A DNA stretch of 64,000 nt from Eumeta japonica (GCA_005406025.1 BGZK01001320.1:1-64000); one strand, 5' to 3'. Shown: positions 35,600-47,559, counted from the stretch's first letter. The notes: a model not told the origin generated them from the letters alone. Made by a program: numbers and translations.

Positions 35600-36235
35600 T
35601 TAGGTCCACGGAAGAGGAACCTTAAATAATACCTCCTCTCCTCTCCCGTCACGACGGGCGGTTGAAATATATCTGCGGAGATCCGTCATCCGCGCTCGCG
35701 CAGCGTTCGCAACAAAGCGTGAACAAATGCGAATAAAAATTATGAGCCGAGACGCCGAATCTTTTGTGGTAACGCGAGAATTGATCGTTAGCAATTAAGA
35801 ACGAAATAGCACAACGCTGATTCACTTAGCGTCGCGCGACGAGCCGACGCGCCTTCGGGGTCCGTTTTCGACATTTTGGGAACTTCTCTTGAAATACTAA
35901 AAAACTCTGATCGGCGCCTTGAACCGTGTGGACATACGGGTCGCCGCGCGCTTTCCCGGCCTCGTTCTCAACTCTCCGTCTGCAGGTATCGCGACAAGAC
36001 TGATCTGTCTCGTGATTGGAAGATATCCACGGACGCAAGAGAGACGCCGGAATGGATCGTTTGTCATCGGGCGAAAACGTAGTACGGGCGGGCCGCAGCG
36101 CGGGGACACAAAGCGAGACGCGAGTACTTTTCGTGGGTGACCCTCAAAAAAAAGAGTTGCGGTTACAGGTGATTACCCGAGAGACGGAAGACGATACCTC
36201 GGAGTTAGGAGTTGGCGGAATATAATGAAGTCGTG
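35600..36235. promoter_or_regulatory. Long CpG-rich islet inside the GTPase intron
   Basis: About 600 bp of CpG-rich unique-looking DNA with overlapping open frames on both strands, a consequence of low stop density. It contains AAATTATGAGCC and other homeodomain-like cores. A good polypyrimidine plus CTGCAG|GTATCG junction lies near 35984, and no consistent exon could be built around it. It could be an alternative promoter or enhancer block. Confidence 0.3.
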
Positions 36236-36283
36236 GCCGACTCGTGTCTCCCGTCTTCTGTGTAAAAAATGTTAATCTTTTCG

Positions 36284-36804
36284 TTTTGACGTGACAACGT
36301 CTTATAAATTGGTTTGCCGGGTGACACTTCAAGAAACTGCGTTACGCTCCGCTCACGTTATGCGCTCACAATGAGAGCGAGTGAGAGGAACGCGTCCCTT
36401 CCACTCGGGCATGGTTAGCCCGCCTAAGAGCGAGAGAGACAGACATAAAAAGTGAAAGGCACGCGTCCCTTCCACTCGAGCACAGTTAGCCCGCCTAAGA
36501 GCGAGAGAGACAGAGACGCAAATGTATTGGAAGTTATTGTATGTATATTTGTATATAAATACGTATGTATGTGTAAAGGTAAAAATAAAATTTTGTTAAT
36601 ATGAAATTCAGTGCGAGATTCTTTGTATAAATTAATGTTTTAAATATAATTCTTTGTATAAATAAATGTTTTAAATTGTTACTATTATTTCATCCTTCTT
36701 CCTACTATACGAATGAATATTCACATTAAAATGATTTTACCACTCAAAGTCGTTGTCACGTAAAACTTTCGCCCGTATACCGACTTTACAGGCAACCAAT
36801 TTTT
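36284..36804. mobile_element. TIR element, ACGTGACAACGTC family, with internal tandem duplication
   Basis: The left end carries TTTTGACGTGACAACGTC (from 36284). The right end carries CGTTGTCACG in inverted orientation (36751-36760), followed by a CCGACTTTACAGGCAACC block shared with the element at 49536-50170. Internally a 71-bp unit containing CGCGTCCCTTCCACTCG and GAGCGAGAGAGACAGA occurs twice in tandem (36381-36451 and 36452-36516). No transposase is encoded. Confidence 0.65.
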
Positions 36805-37015
36805 TACGCTATTTCTTTCTTTCGTTTTATTATTAATCTCTGTGAAATGTATAACATTACAACATGTACGATTTGTAATATTTCAGTTTATATGAGGGTA
36901 GAGCAAACTCATTGGATTTTTAAATTTAAAAGTAAACGTCGTTTGGCATTTTCATTAAATTTTAGAGATTTGTTTGCATATGATCATCCTTTACAGGCTT
37001 GTTATTCCGATTGAC

Positions 37016-37216
37016 GCGTGCGGAATGTGGAGTATTCACTAATTTTAGAGATCAATAATACAGAAAGAATCAGGAAAATATTACGTAGTAAAATAGAAAA
37101 AAACACAAAGTTGCGTTATTACCTAGATCATCTCCAAATTTGGCCAGATGATAGTCCCGGTTCAGTTATGCTACATTACATACTTTATTTCGAAAGTAGA
37201 GTAATGTATTATTGAC
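37016..37216 (+). other. Unremarkable open frame in AT-rich DNA
   Basis: A 65-codon frame with no recognisable domain or splice context, listed only to say that it was examined. The surrounding 36805-37790 holds a CA microsatellite at 37427-37452 and otherwise nothing recognised. Confidence 0.2.
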
Positions 37217-37789
37217 TAAAAACAGGCTGTGTTTTATTCTGCATTACGTTGTAATGCAAATTCGGACAAGATCGAGGGTCAACGAAACCCCAGAAATTAT
37301 CGAATTAAGCTACGAGAACGCTAGTCGTCATAAAGTGACAGGCGTCGGAGACAAAGCTATGTAAAATAATATTCTGTTCAAAGTAATAAATGGTTGTAAA
37401 CAAAAACATACAGATGATCTACAAATAACACACACACACACCCACGCACACAAATATTTATATGAGGGTGTATTATTTAACCTTCACGGCATTGTTCCGG
37501 TATGGGATAGCCAGTGACGGTAAATTTAATACTCATTCACGTTTCACATTAATTTCCATCTAACACGACACATTATAAGCTCATCGTTGTTTTATACAAA
37601 ACAAAAACACCTACTTTATGTTTACCCTTAAAATGTACGTTTTCTTTTTTTTTTGTGGCATTTATTTGGGTGCTGTTGTTCGTTAAACAAGCGTCAAGAG
37701 TCTTATAAAATTCGTTAATCTCTGCTCGGAACCGTATTTACGACATTGGAATTTGGAACCGAGCGTTTACCACTGATAACTATATAGCA

Positions 37790-38050
37790 TCGTCAATATA
37801 TTGGGTATATTCGTACAAATAATGATCGCGCGGATACGGAAATTCGCAAATATCTTTACGGCATCGCAAATATGCATGAAACGAGATGTCGGAGCGTTTA
37901 CGACGAAATTATGCATAAGGGCGGGCCGGTGTTACCGGCTCGTTATATCTGAAGGTGGCGCTTCGCTCGGCGGTCGTCTTCGATATACGTCTACGTCATA
38001 TGATATTATAATTCTGGATTATGATCGAGTACGAATTTCTAGAATGTAAA
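37790..38050. promoter_or_regulatory. Islet with paired CGCAAATAT motifs, candidate POU/homeodomain element
   Basis: Two copies of CGCAAATAT start exactly 20 bp apart (37845 and 37865). The second runs into TATGCATGAA, and a further TTATGCATAAG lies about 45 bp downstream. Such ATGCAAAT/TATGCA combinations are the type bound by POU-homeodomain factors. The block is CpG-richer than its flanks and an 82-codon frame through it is not protein-like. Confidence 0.35.
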
Positions 38051-39029
38051 GTGATCTTCACTGCTCCGTTAGATCTTCACGGATACCGATTCGGATTCCT
38101 AGAACTGAGGCGGCACTAGGTAGTTATCTGACCTTTCTTAGGAGTTTAGAATATACACAATCTTGTAGGACTTAGTATTATATGAAGCGATGAATACACG
38201 TAGTTGCGACAGGTTTTTCATCGTGTCGCTGTTGAGGCGTACTCTTTGACAATAATTTGGATGTCAAATGTCAATTGGCGCGTTCTGGGGGTAAGACAAA
38301 CTTATGCGTCGTGACGGAAAACGACATGACGCTGTGTTATGCCGTCATGTTCCCTTTGCACCTCCGCTCTTTACTTCCTTGTGCGTGCGCAGCATCTGTA
38401 CTATGTGCTTTTCCAGAGGTGACGCAAAACCTAAATTTGACGTGGGCAAGATGAATTTTGCGAAGTGCTTTTGTGGCATAACTCACATTTAAGATGTTAA
38501 AAAAAAAACCGGAAATGTAATTTTTATTCGGTAAATGCAAACATCTTTATTAAGTATTAAAATAAATAATCAAATAAATTACTTTTGAGTTTTCTATTTC
38601 TTACGTATAAGTTATAAAATTTAATACAACAGTCAATTCTGTATGGTGTATTCATTTTCATAATTTGACGCACTGAAAGGAATAGAAATGGTTTAACTTG
38701 AGAATGTATCAGAAAAATATTATGAAGCTGTACAGAAGAAGGCAGTACATTTAACTACCAAACATTTACGCTGAAAGTAGATAAAGTGTTGCTGGTTATC
38801 CAGCGGGATAACCAGCGGGATCTTCTCTTATAACAAGTAAAGTGTTTAGTCGCAGCAGCAGTTATTAGTGGATGTTGTATCTAAATACTGCTCATGAGTT
38901 AAAAAACGCTGTGCGAGGTACAAGGCAGTAGGCGCTGGCCCAAGTCGTCCCCGCCTTGCACCGCCTATAATGTACTTGACGCGTTTCTATTTATTTCACT
39001 TCGTATTTCTTTATTAGTTTTCTGTAATT
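38051..39029. other. Non-coding stretch
   Basis: A GC-mixed block at 38250-38450 is open on several frames without family resemblance. A small direct repeat, CAGCGGGATAACCAGCGGGAT, lies near 38801-38821. Nothing else is recognised. Confidence 0.35.
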
Positions 39030-39063
39030 ATAAATTCTTACAATAACCATTGTAAGAATTTAT
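39030..39063. repeat. Perfect 15-bp stem hairpin
   Basis: ATAAATTCTTACAAT, a 4-nt loop AACC, then the exact reverse complement. A second perfect hairpin lies 285 bp downstream at 39348-39381. Confidence 0.9.
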
Positions 39064-39089
39064 TCTTCAACCAGTCGATCGACTGATCG

Positions 39090-39170
39090 ACCGACCTGTG
39101 GAGTTGCGAGTGTCGACGGGCGGCGGCGAACATCTACTCTCCGATGGCGCGCCTTCTCGTTTGCTCCCTA
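39090..39170 (+). repeat. LINE/SINE 3' tail fragment
   Basis: GGAGTTGCGAGTGTCGACGG, then GCGGCGGCGAACATC, then GATGGCGCGCCTTCTCGTTTG: the standard tail, slightly drifted. Confidence 0.65.
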
Positions 39171-39347
39171 TCAATCCTATATATAAAAAAATGATTTTCA
39201 CACGTGCCAGACGTCTCGTGGCCGTCACGTATTTTTATCTTAGACGTAACGGGGCACGTTACACGTAATAGGTTAAGTGAATATCGTACGATTTACATAC
39301 TCTTCATTATAGAAACTGACATCTTCGTCAAACACTTATATTTAGTA

Positions 39348-39381
39348 TAAACAAATAAGTTATTAACAACTTATTTGTTTA
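39348..39381. repeat. Perfect 14-bp stem hairpin
   Basis: TAAACAAATAAGTT, a 6-nt loop ATTAAC, then the exact reverse complement. Confidence 0.9.
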
Positions 39382-40159
39382 CGGACGGCTGCCAATTTTG
39401 TACTTACAAGAGAGATAGTACCACTAAGAAATTAAAATATGAAGAAAGTAAAACTACCGCCGCTATTTGAAATAAGCAATTTTGGATGCGTATGCGTCTT
39501 CTACGTCCCTTTATAAGTGATTATTTTTTTGACAATACTGAATCATTATTTGATGAAATGATTATTTTAAAAAAATGCATATTCCTAAATAAAACAGCTA
39601 TTCGTTTTCGCGAACGATGTCAAGAAAGAAATAATTATTTAATCTAATCTATAATGTCAGCAAGGCAACGACATACCAAACAATCGTTATTAGTCATCCC
39701 GTCAGTCGGTGTGTTTGTTCGAACATTAAGCCTTTACGCTTGGGAGAAAAAAATATGACGTCCATTTGGAATGGTATAACGTATTTACGTTGAGCGCGCC
39801 GGAACAGGCTAATGGCTGCGGGTAACATAATAACCCCAATTTTTTTTAACGTATCAACGCCCCTTTTTTAACGTATGTCATTTCATTTTTGTTATTTAAA
39901 TTCAGGCCGTATTACAAGTCGGCTTACACGGTCTTAAATGGGTTATTTTTTAGACCCTTATGGTTGTTAATAAAGTTGATGATTATATTTTATGCCGTTT
40001 TTTATATTTAAAATTTGGATTTGTAATTAGTTTTCAGTGGTCGTGACCGTTCTAACTTTTTTTTTGAAAGAAGCTTTAAAAACCTAGAATTGTAATTATT
40101 CGATAAGCTTATAATTTAATTTTCGCTTTTAGTTTGAATGAAAAAAAAAAATAAACTGC

Positions 40160-40205
40160 TCAAGTGCGAGTCAGATTTGTACAAGAAGGGTTTCGTACCA
40201 CCGAT
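40160..40205 (+). mobile_element. End fragment of the GTGCGAG / GGGTTCCG family
   Basis: CAAGTGCGAGTCAGATTTG followed by AAGGGTTTCGTACC, a slightly decayed version of the standard 5' end of this lepidopteran repeat. The body is not preserved. Confidence 0.65.
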
Positions 40206-40746
40206 ACTTAGTACTCCATATCAAAAATAAAAGAGGTGCTAGTAAAAAACACCAAAAAAAAAACAGTAGAAAAACTCTTTTAATTTTTAAAATTATTAAT
40301 TTTAATTATTTTTGCTATTGTTAATTTCAATTTTTTAGCAGTTACAGGTAGATAACTATAACTGTTGAAAAATATAAACCTGTGGAAAACGGAGCAACAG
40401 ATGGATGTACCATTTGAGAGGGGACGTTTGCCAGAAATTCGGTGGAATGTGGGTCCGATCGACCCGACGAGCACCACGGCGGAGCAGGGATTAACTTCAA
40501 TGAGAAACAACTTCTTCTCTCTTCAGAGAAACGAAAGGGCACTGGAACCCCCCAGTGATTTCTCCCTTTGTATCCTAGCACGCCGCCGCCGGAACGGATT
40601 GCACGAAAACGGCACCTTTTGTTTTTGTACCGGCGTCACGCGTGCCTTAAACATCCTCACTATTACGCTTGTTCACTCCGTGTGGTTTTACTTTATGTTT
40701 CGATAAGCGTTAACAAATACACAAGACTTATAACTGATGTCATTCC

Positions 40747-40908
40747 TTACGCAATACCTGACATTCCTAAACTACTTGAATCCCCGGCGCCGCCCGGATT
40801 GAGAGCGAATGCGTATTCTTCGCTGCCCCACCCCGCACCGCTATAGTACCAGTACGCATCGTAGTTATTTTGATTTCGAGCTGCGTCAGTATAACGCACG
40901 TAACTTTG
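40747..40908 (-). CDS. Candidate terminal exon, tyrosine-rich C-terminus of an unidentified protein
   Basis: On the minus strand, a branch-point-like CTGACTAAT and acceptor CACGGCAG precede a 53-codon open frame. It starts QSYVRYTDAARNQNN, contains YDAYWYYSGAGWGSEEYAF and ends SSSLGMSGIA before TAA (40747-40749). An in-frame TGA just upstream means the exon must begin by splicing. The segment is GC-rich with sharp borders; an earlier CT-rich tract fits an intron end. It lies on the same strand as, and inside the intron of, the RASL10-like gene, so it may be a nested gene or an alternative 3' exon (both are phase 0). The plus strand is also open here, so coding is likely but the strand is not certain. 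Family unknown. Confidence 0.4.
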   Translation of the reverse strand, partial: QSYVRYTDAARNQNNYDAYWYYSGAGWGSEEYAFALNPGGAGDSSSLGMSGIA

Positions 40909-41679
40909 CTGCCGTGAAATTAGTCAGGAAAGCGTCGCAATGACGTAAAATGGGACCGCGGGGGAGAAGGAAGAAGGGTCGGGAAGCGTCAAACCTGCGC
41001 ATTACACATTCGCAGACAATTCAGAGCGGCTGAGTTTTGTGCGTTGTACTGTATGCTCATCATCTAATTGGCGAAATAAAACAACATTAAAATCTCACAT
41101 ACCCAATATCTAAACATTGTACATATTACATATATTTTAAGATATATTATTATAAATAGGTAAATTGTGTAATTTTAATCAAGTAATGATTTAATGTATT
41201 TCTTTGGGTTTGTGGCCGCCGCTCACAGACGGACAGATAGAGGAGTCTTAATAATAGGGTCCCTTAGGTACGAGTTGGATGCGCAACCCTAAATGATATA
41301 CTTATTCCAACAATATTATTAATGGCCCTATCTTTTGTTTCTCATGTAAACGAAAATAGCCAATAAGGACGGGTAAGTCTTGGAGTAACGATATCTTATC
41401 CGACTACGGCGAAAATGAAGGGAACAAACCTTTATTCCTTTTTAGAAGACCTATAACAAATATACACGTATAGGTTGCTAAATCTCTATGCCGTGATTGG
41501 CTATTGTCTTCAAAACACAACATATTTTAACACATAGTCAATAAGACGGGTTCGAGAAACCACTGCCAATCAATTATCGGAAATCTATTTATATGTTTCG
41601 ATTGTATTATAATTTAGGGGTTACACGTAGCCATAGTGACGGTCGGTCGAATGATTACTGTAAGGAGTAAACAAGCCAT

Positions 41680-42893
41680 GTTTTTTAGGGTTCCGAGTGA
41701 AAATGCCAAAATATTTAACCCTAATGGTTTCATAATGTCCGTCTGTCCATCCGTATTTCACAGGCATTTTACTCAAAAACTATAAAACGTATATTGACTT
41801 TATAGTATAGGTGTCTTATATAAGCCGCTATTTAAGATGGTAGTTAAATAATAAAAATAAATATTTTTAGAGGGGGCACTTCATGCATGTAACAGAAGCT
41901 GAAAAAGGTTTTTTTCGCAAAACATCAACGTGTGGCATATATTTCTACTGTTAATTTAAAAGCGCTTTAAGATTAAATTTTTCTGATTGCGTTAACAATT
42001 TCGGAAATAATCGCGATGAAAGTAGCAGAAATTGTGTCCCCCCTTCTTTATTTTCTAAACCGTATGTCAAAACATAAAGAAGGTAATGCTTAATAAATAA
42101 TTACAAAAAAAAAAAAATTATGTCGACCATAATCGGATATGCCGTTTTTGAGTTATTAGCGAAAAACTATGCTTCTCAATAAAAAGGCGTAAGTGCCATT
42201 AAGATACGCTTTTTGTCGTGTTGAACTTTAGTCTACCCTAGTTTAATAGTAATAGCCGATATACCAAATTGTTTTTCTAGTTATAGGCGAATAAAGTGCT
42301 AATAACTACTGTGTGCGGGAAACATGGAAAAAGTGTAACAACGCACTTTTGCATGCCTTAAGAGCGAGCGTAGGTATGCTTCTAGTGTCGCCTGAAAATC
42401 CCGTCTACACTGGGTGTGACCACGATAACTAAAAAACTATTTAACTTTTAAAGTTAATGTCTTTTTCAATCTCATCACTAATCGCTTGGAAAGAACTGTA
42501 TTGAAAATCACAGCTTGATATAGTATCGATTAGCTGTAATTGAATTTTTTAACTGGCAGTTATTCGTGTTTTAATTCGTCATTGGGCTTAATATCTAAAA
42601 TAGAGGTTACGTTGTTTATTTTGTATTATGATTTCTAATAAATATAAAATTACCAATCCTTTTTTCGATTCAAGTTTACTATAAAACTACTTGAAAATGA
42701 AAAATGAAAAAGGAGGATTTTTGATAAAAAGCTCATATGTTATCATAACCCTCTAATTTAAATATACATCTGGCACGAACGCTTAAGGCGTGCACATTTG
42801 GTTTTACCAAATTTTTTCATCTGTAGTGTATTTCTTTGTGATAATGGCTTCGGAACCCTATAATGAGTATGGTTCGACATGCTCTTGGCCAGT
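41680..42893 (-). mobile_element. GGGTTCCG-type element, about 1.2 kb copy
   Basis: The minus strand starts at about 42893 with ACTGGCCAAGAGCATGTCG then ATTATAGGGTTCCG, a mutated form of the consensus start. The other end near 41688 carries GGGTTCCGAGTG in plus orientation, so the ends are inverted relative to each other. Blocks such as 'GTCCGTCTGTCC' and 'CTCAAAAACTATAAAACG' are usual for this family. No transposase frame remains. Confidence 0.65.
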
Positions 42894-42987
42894 TTTTAAT
42901 AATTACTTTTCAATAATAAATTTTTATTTCGCCGTATCATACAAGCATGTAAGTCTGTAAGTACAGCAAAATATATAAGGTACATAC

Positions 42988-43168
42988 CCTACGTCCATCA
43001 TATATTTTCCGGCCGCTGCTCGCGTCTGGGAAAAACATTTTCTCATCGGAAAGCCTGCGAAAATTATGCCCGCAAAACGGATTCATGTTTGGATGTTTAT
43101 TACCAACTAACCCAGCATTAGTCATTTGGTCACGTGTTTGTGTAGGCGCCACACATTGATATTTATCG
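42988..43168 (-). CDS. Candidate internal exon, unidentified
   Basis: The minus strand shows an acceptor-like TTATTCTGGCATAG, then 60 open codons (DKYQCVAPTQTRDQM ... NKHPNMNPFCGHNFRRL ... SSGRKIYDGRR). It then meets a donor-like AGG|GTATGT at 42988/42987. The phase-0 end would join without frame loss to the exon at 40747-40908, with an intron of about 2.1 kb that contains the 41680-42893 transposon. The codon choice is balanced and protein-like, but an open run of this length can occur by chance. The same DNA also holds TGTTTATT (forkhead-like) and TGGGAAAA motifs, so a regulatory element is the alternative. Confidence 0.25.
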
Positions 43169-44459
43169 CTATGCCAGAATAATAACAAATTAGTCTACCT
43201 AAAGGCTAACACAAGTTATATAAGAGAAGTAAATTTTTACATATTTACAGAAGTAATGGGTTTGATTAATTTACTACACTATACTGGACATGCGTTGCGT
43301 CGCGCAAATTTGAATCGATTTTATTATGATATAAGTTTAGAACAATATTTTCGAATATTAATATTTAATATTGGAGATGTGTAACATTTGATGCGAACTG
43401 TTCAATTTCAATTTTATCTATCGCACCATATTTATGTCTACGAAAAAAGATAGTAACTACCAACACATCCACACAAATACAAACACTACAATTTTCATAA
43501 CACAAGTAGCGTCTATGTTCTCTATACTTTCCTGAACTCTGGTAGGAATATTGTCTATGCCTTTATACGATGAAATTGCGGGGTGTACTATTCGGTTAAA
43601 GTCTTCGAAAGCATTTTCTACTGTTCTCGGGAATAAAACTTTTACCTTGCAGAAAATGCCGTCCCGTGGGCATTAGCTCGTTTTCAAGACATCGCGTTGA
43701 CCTCACCCGGGTCTAGCCATCGTGTTTTCGATAAGATAAATTTGAGCAAAGGAAAAATTTAGGTCTTAACTTAGGTAAAATTAAGACCAGAATTACAAGA
43801 GTTTGCGTACATTAAGCAATTCATTGCCTCGTACTTGGGATTTTTCTAGAATTTTCCAATCTCACTTTCGAGGAAGCACTGTTAGCAGTTTTTATAATTT
43901 GCGTAAAATAAAACAGACAAAACAAAAAAAAAATGAATTTCGTTTTTTTACTTTTTACCTGAATTTTATTTTTCTTGCCCTCCTTCGATGTCAAATGATT
44001 GAAAATCAAATACCGACTTACCTAATACAAACTCGAAAAAACAATTTGAAAAGTAAATAATAAATCCAGTCACTTTCTTATCGAAAACGGAATTCTGTTA
44101 TGTAAAATACTTAAGAGCAGCTAGCCATTGGAAACGTATCACCGATCTAGTTGTTGTGTTTACTTCATAGGGTTTATAATTTGGGGTATGTTTTTTTAAA
44201 AATCACAATAAAATACATATAACGATTATAAACAAAACCGTCGAATGATATGAATGACTTCTCACGAACTAAAGCCTTAATTCTCTTTCAGCTGTGCTGT
44301 GATGTAATTCTCATGTGTACTAAAACTGTATATTCTAAATTTTATTGGGATACGCCGTATGAGCCGGGCAAACAGACAGATATGCGCTGAAACGATTCGC
44401 CAATACGATTGGCAGAGGTTTCGTATTTTACAGATTTCGTTAGACGATACATTAATGTA

Positions 44460-44735
44460 ATTTCACCCATATCCGGACGGGAGTAAACGCGCGGCCGCAG
44501 CGGGGCAGCCATTTATTTTCCATTTGAGCTCCGGCCCGGTAAATGGGACCGTTAGCGGTGCCCGCCCGACCACGGTTGTTCATTAATTCGCAATTTATAC
44601 GGCGGGCGCTATTTTTGGGTATTAAATAACACGGGTAACATAACGACGCGACGCGCCGGCCGTTCGCTTTGGCCGCTTCCCTCTGTTTGGTTCCGCCCGC
44701 GCCCGCGCTCGCGTGGATATGTAATGAGTTTCTTT
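44460..44735. promoter_or_regulatory. CpG-rich islet with homeodomain-like cores
   Basis: Contains GCGCGGCCGCAGCGGGG, CCGGCCCGGTAAATGGG, GTTCATTAATTCGCAATTTA and GGCGGGCGC. Alternation of GC blocks with ATTAAT and TTTATAC/TTTATTTT cores is typical of conserved non-coding elements near developmental genes. No splice sites bound it, and the minus frame across it is low-complexity. Confidence 0.35.
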
Positions 44736-44744
44736 ATTTTTAAA

Positions 44745-45000
44745 AATCGATCGGTCGCGCTCTCGGTTCCGTCTCCGGTCCCACGTTCGATCTCGGCACC
44801 GTTGCCGTTCTCAGTACTTATCTTGGTCCGGTTCTCGATCCTGATATCCATCTCGGACACGGTGTCTATTCTGATCGCGGTCTTACACTAGACGCCATCT
44901 TCAATTTAAGTCTTCACCCCCGCTCTCAATTATGATCTCGGTTCGGCTTTCTAATCTGTTCCCTGTGTCGCTTTCAATTCTGATTTCGCTAACGGTCACA
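44745..45000. repeat. Drifted TCTCGATC/CGGTTCC tandem array
   Basis: Over twenty loose 10-14 bp units such as 'GGTCGCGCTCTC', 'GGTTCCGTCTCC', 'GATCTCGGCACC', 'GGTTCTCGATCC', 'TCTGATCGCGG' run through the block. It gives a spurious glutamate/glycine-rich minus frame. This is the longest of the arrays of this type in the window. Confidence 0.7.
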
Positions 45001-47400
45001 ATTTCAATTTGGAAAAGACCGGAGATAAATATTTGTATCTATATGAATATAAAACATCGACTATTTTACTCGTGGAGGGTGTAGTTTTTTACGAAACAAG
45101 GAAGTAGTCTTCAATCACTAATATTCTAATACCTTTACATTTTTTTTTAATAAAATTACCTTATGATATATTTAAAAAAAATAATCTACCTTTACCCAAA
45201 ATTTGATTACAATCTGTTAAGAGACAGGAGCATGTTGAAAAAAAAAACATAAAGACGAACACTCTTTTGTAATATTTTTCTGGAGAGTAAAAAATAATAC
45301 TGGCCAACTCTTTTAACATAAAAAAGCTCCCAACGCTTCTAAGACATCGTATTATAAGATGGTTAGAGATGTTAATGAAAAAAATAAAAAGAGATGATGA
45401 GAGAGCGAAGAAGGTCTTATTCATTACTATCACAATTGCAATTCAAAATTGCAGGTAACGATGCCACTACAGCTCAATATTTAGATGCTAATAAAACTGA
45501 AATGAATATGAAAGAAATTATGAAAGTAACGAAGAATGTGTTTAAAGCAGAAAAAGATGCTGGATGTGGTAGAATTTAGTCAGAGACGCTGGGAGGAGTG
45601 AGCTCGTTGTACCGATACCTACTAAAGATAGAAAAAGTTAAGCGACGGCCTTGAAAAATAACCACGCCAAAGCCTCGTTAGCGATGTTGGCAAAACGTAC
45701 AAAAAAATATTGTATCTACAAAGCTGTAAATGCGGCTGCAAACATAGCCGTTTAAGCGGTATTTCTAAAAGGACCGGTTTTTTCCTGCATAATATCCCAA
45801 CTTCCCGCACAATGATTTAGCAAAGAGTCAGAAGATTATTTTCAATTTTGTATGTTTTGATCTATTTAAGACTGTCATGAATGGCGCAAGTGACAAGTTG
45901 ACAAAGATCTATGATCTCTGTCTGCCTAGCCCTCCTTGAAATGAACGCTTGTGTGTGTCTTACGCTGTTTCATTACATATACTTATCAATATGTGTTATA
46001 AATTATAGATCGAAACCGATGCCTATGTTTTGCTCATATGAGAACAGATTTCGCCGGTACGAGAACAAATTAAATTTCCGTCCTCGCTCTCGACATGAAC
46101 TGGTGCTTGAGTCGAGAACTACTTCGGAATAGGTTCATTTATATCTGGAACAACGGCAGCCTATGACTTCAATTTACCTCGATGATTGCCTACTTAGCCT
46201 TTATGTTCCTTTGGCAATTTCGGAGAGATTTTCAGATGCGGTTGCAAAGCAAAACTTCATCTAAGCGATTTCGTCTTGCGTACTAAAATTTTCTAGCTGC
46301 GCTTTGACAGGACACTTTGAAGTCCATCCGTGCGGCCGGAGCTTCGCTTTACGTAAAGGTCTCCTTAAGCTCGATTTAAGCTTAATTGGAAAGGACGACT
46401 GTCGTGTCCAGGTTTTTGATGTTCGCTCTAAAACGTTCGGTGGTCCCGTCTAACGTCTATTATTTATTTTTCAAATTAGTAGAAATTTAAAAATTGTGCT
46501 TAACTCGTAATAGCGTTGTCTGTATGACTGTTGTAGGTCCTTCGTTTCATTTTACTTTATGATACAGAGTAACGTTTAAGACGTGTTGTGTTAAAATAAG
46601 ACGTACAAAATTTTTCTTTTTAATGATTATTTTTTAATAATTATTATTAGTAAAAAATAATCGTAATCAAAATTTTTGTTATATCTTTACCGCAAAGTGT
46701 AATTATAATAATTATAGTTTGATTTTTCTCAAGTGATTTATGAGAGGTACCTCCGGTACAAATTAGCGTAGTTCTACATGTATCAATATATATCTGATAG
46801 AAATCGTTTATATGAAAACTGATAAGCCATTTTTAATTCGATGAACATGCAAATATATCGAGAACTGCAGATAATATTTTTCAATAATCCGAAATGACCG
46901 TCAATTTAATTTGATCGTAAAAATAACGCAAACCTCGGAATAAAAGTCAATAATAAGCTGCAAGCTTGTGCACACTTTTGATTTGTTATTTTACAAGTAG
47001 GCTCTAAACTCTCATAGGATGTGGTGTACGTGTATTATATTATTGCACTATATTAAACACTTTTGGCTTTTAATATGAGTACATATTAAAGGCTAAAAGG
47101 TCAGAGAAATCTGTTTTTGTAAATATCTATTTTCTTACGCTTTAAATAATATTTGGATTCGTTAAAAAAATTTAGGATAGTAAATAGTCTACAATTTTTG
47201 TTACAAATTATATTTTGTACATTCATTTAGAGTTACAGAGCGAAGTGTCAAGAAAGCTTAGCACGATACCACAAGCACAAGCTCGACTGTGAAGTAGCAT
47301 TTTAAATGACAATTGTCTGGTAAAATTGACACTTTGGAGTCAATCGGCTAAGTGTCTTCAAGTTTCCATTTTTGGCGGATATTTTACGGGCCAATTAGCT
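45001..47400. other. Non-coding stretch within the GTPase intron
   Basis: Holds a weaker drifted array of the same type (46005-46110) and a GC-mixed unique block at 46250-46450. Several short open frames are not supported by splice or family evidence. Confidence 0.4.
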
Positions 47401-47409
47401 AAGTGTCTC

Positions 47410-47553
47410 TCATTACAGTTTCCCCATCTTTGGCACTTCTATGTGGCGTTTCTGTGTACGTCGATATCCGCTATCCGACAGGATACCGTGGACTCGCTTA
47501 CACAACCGAGATTTATGTGCCAACTTCTAGGCCGAAGGCGAAACGGTAAATCG
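47410..47553 (+). other. Exon-like segment of uncertain status
   Basis: CTCATTACAG| precedes an open frame starting FPHLWHFYVAFLCTS, which runs to a donor-like CGAAACG|GTAAAT near 47544. The HFYV core followed by small hydrophobic residues is reminiscent of the polyprenol/steroid reductase (SRD5A3) family. The resemblance is over only about ten residues. The segment also duplicates motifs from 47340-47400 (GCTAAGTGTCT), which suggests a repeat or relic. Confidence 0.2.
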
Positions 47554-47559
47554 TAAACT

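Noticed and set aside
38250..38540. Overlapping 62-67 codon frames on three reading frames
   Set aside because: Open on both strands because of local composition, with no family, start or splice evidence.
44609..44860. 83-codon minus frame with an ENGNGAEIERGTGDGTES-like low-complexity stretch
   Set aside because: The pattern is produced by the drifted TCTCGGTTCC array, not by a protein gene.
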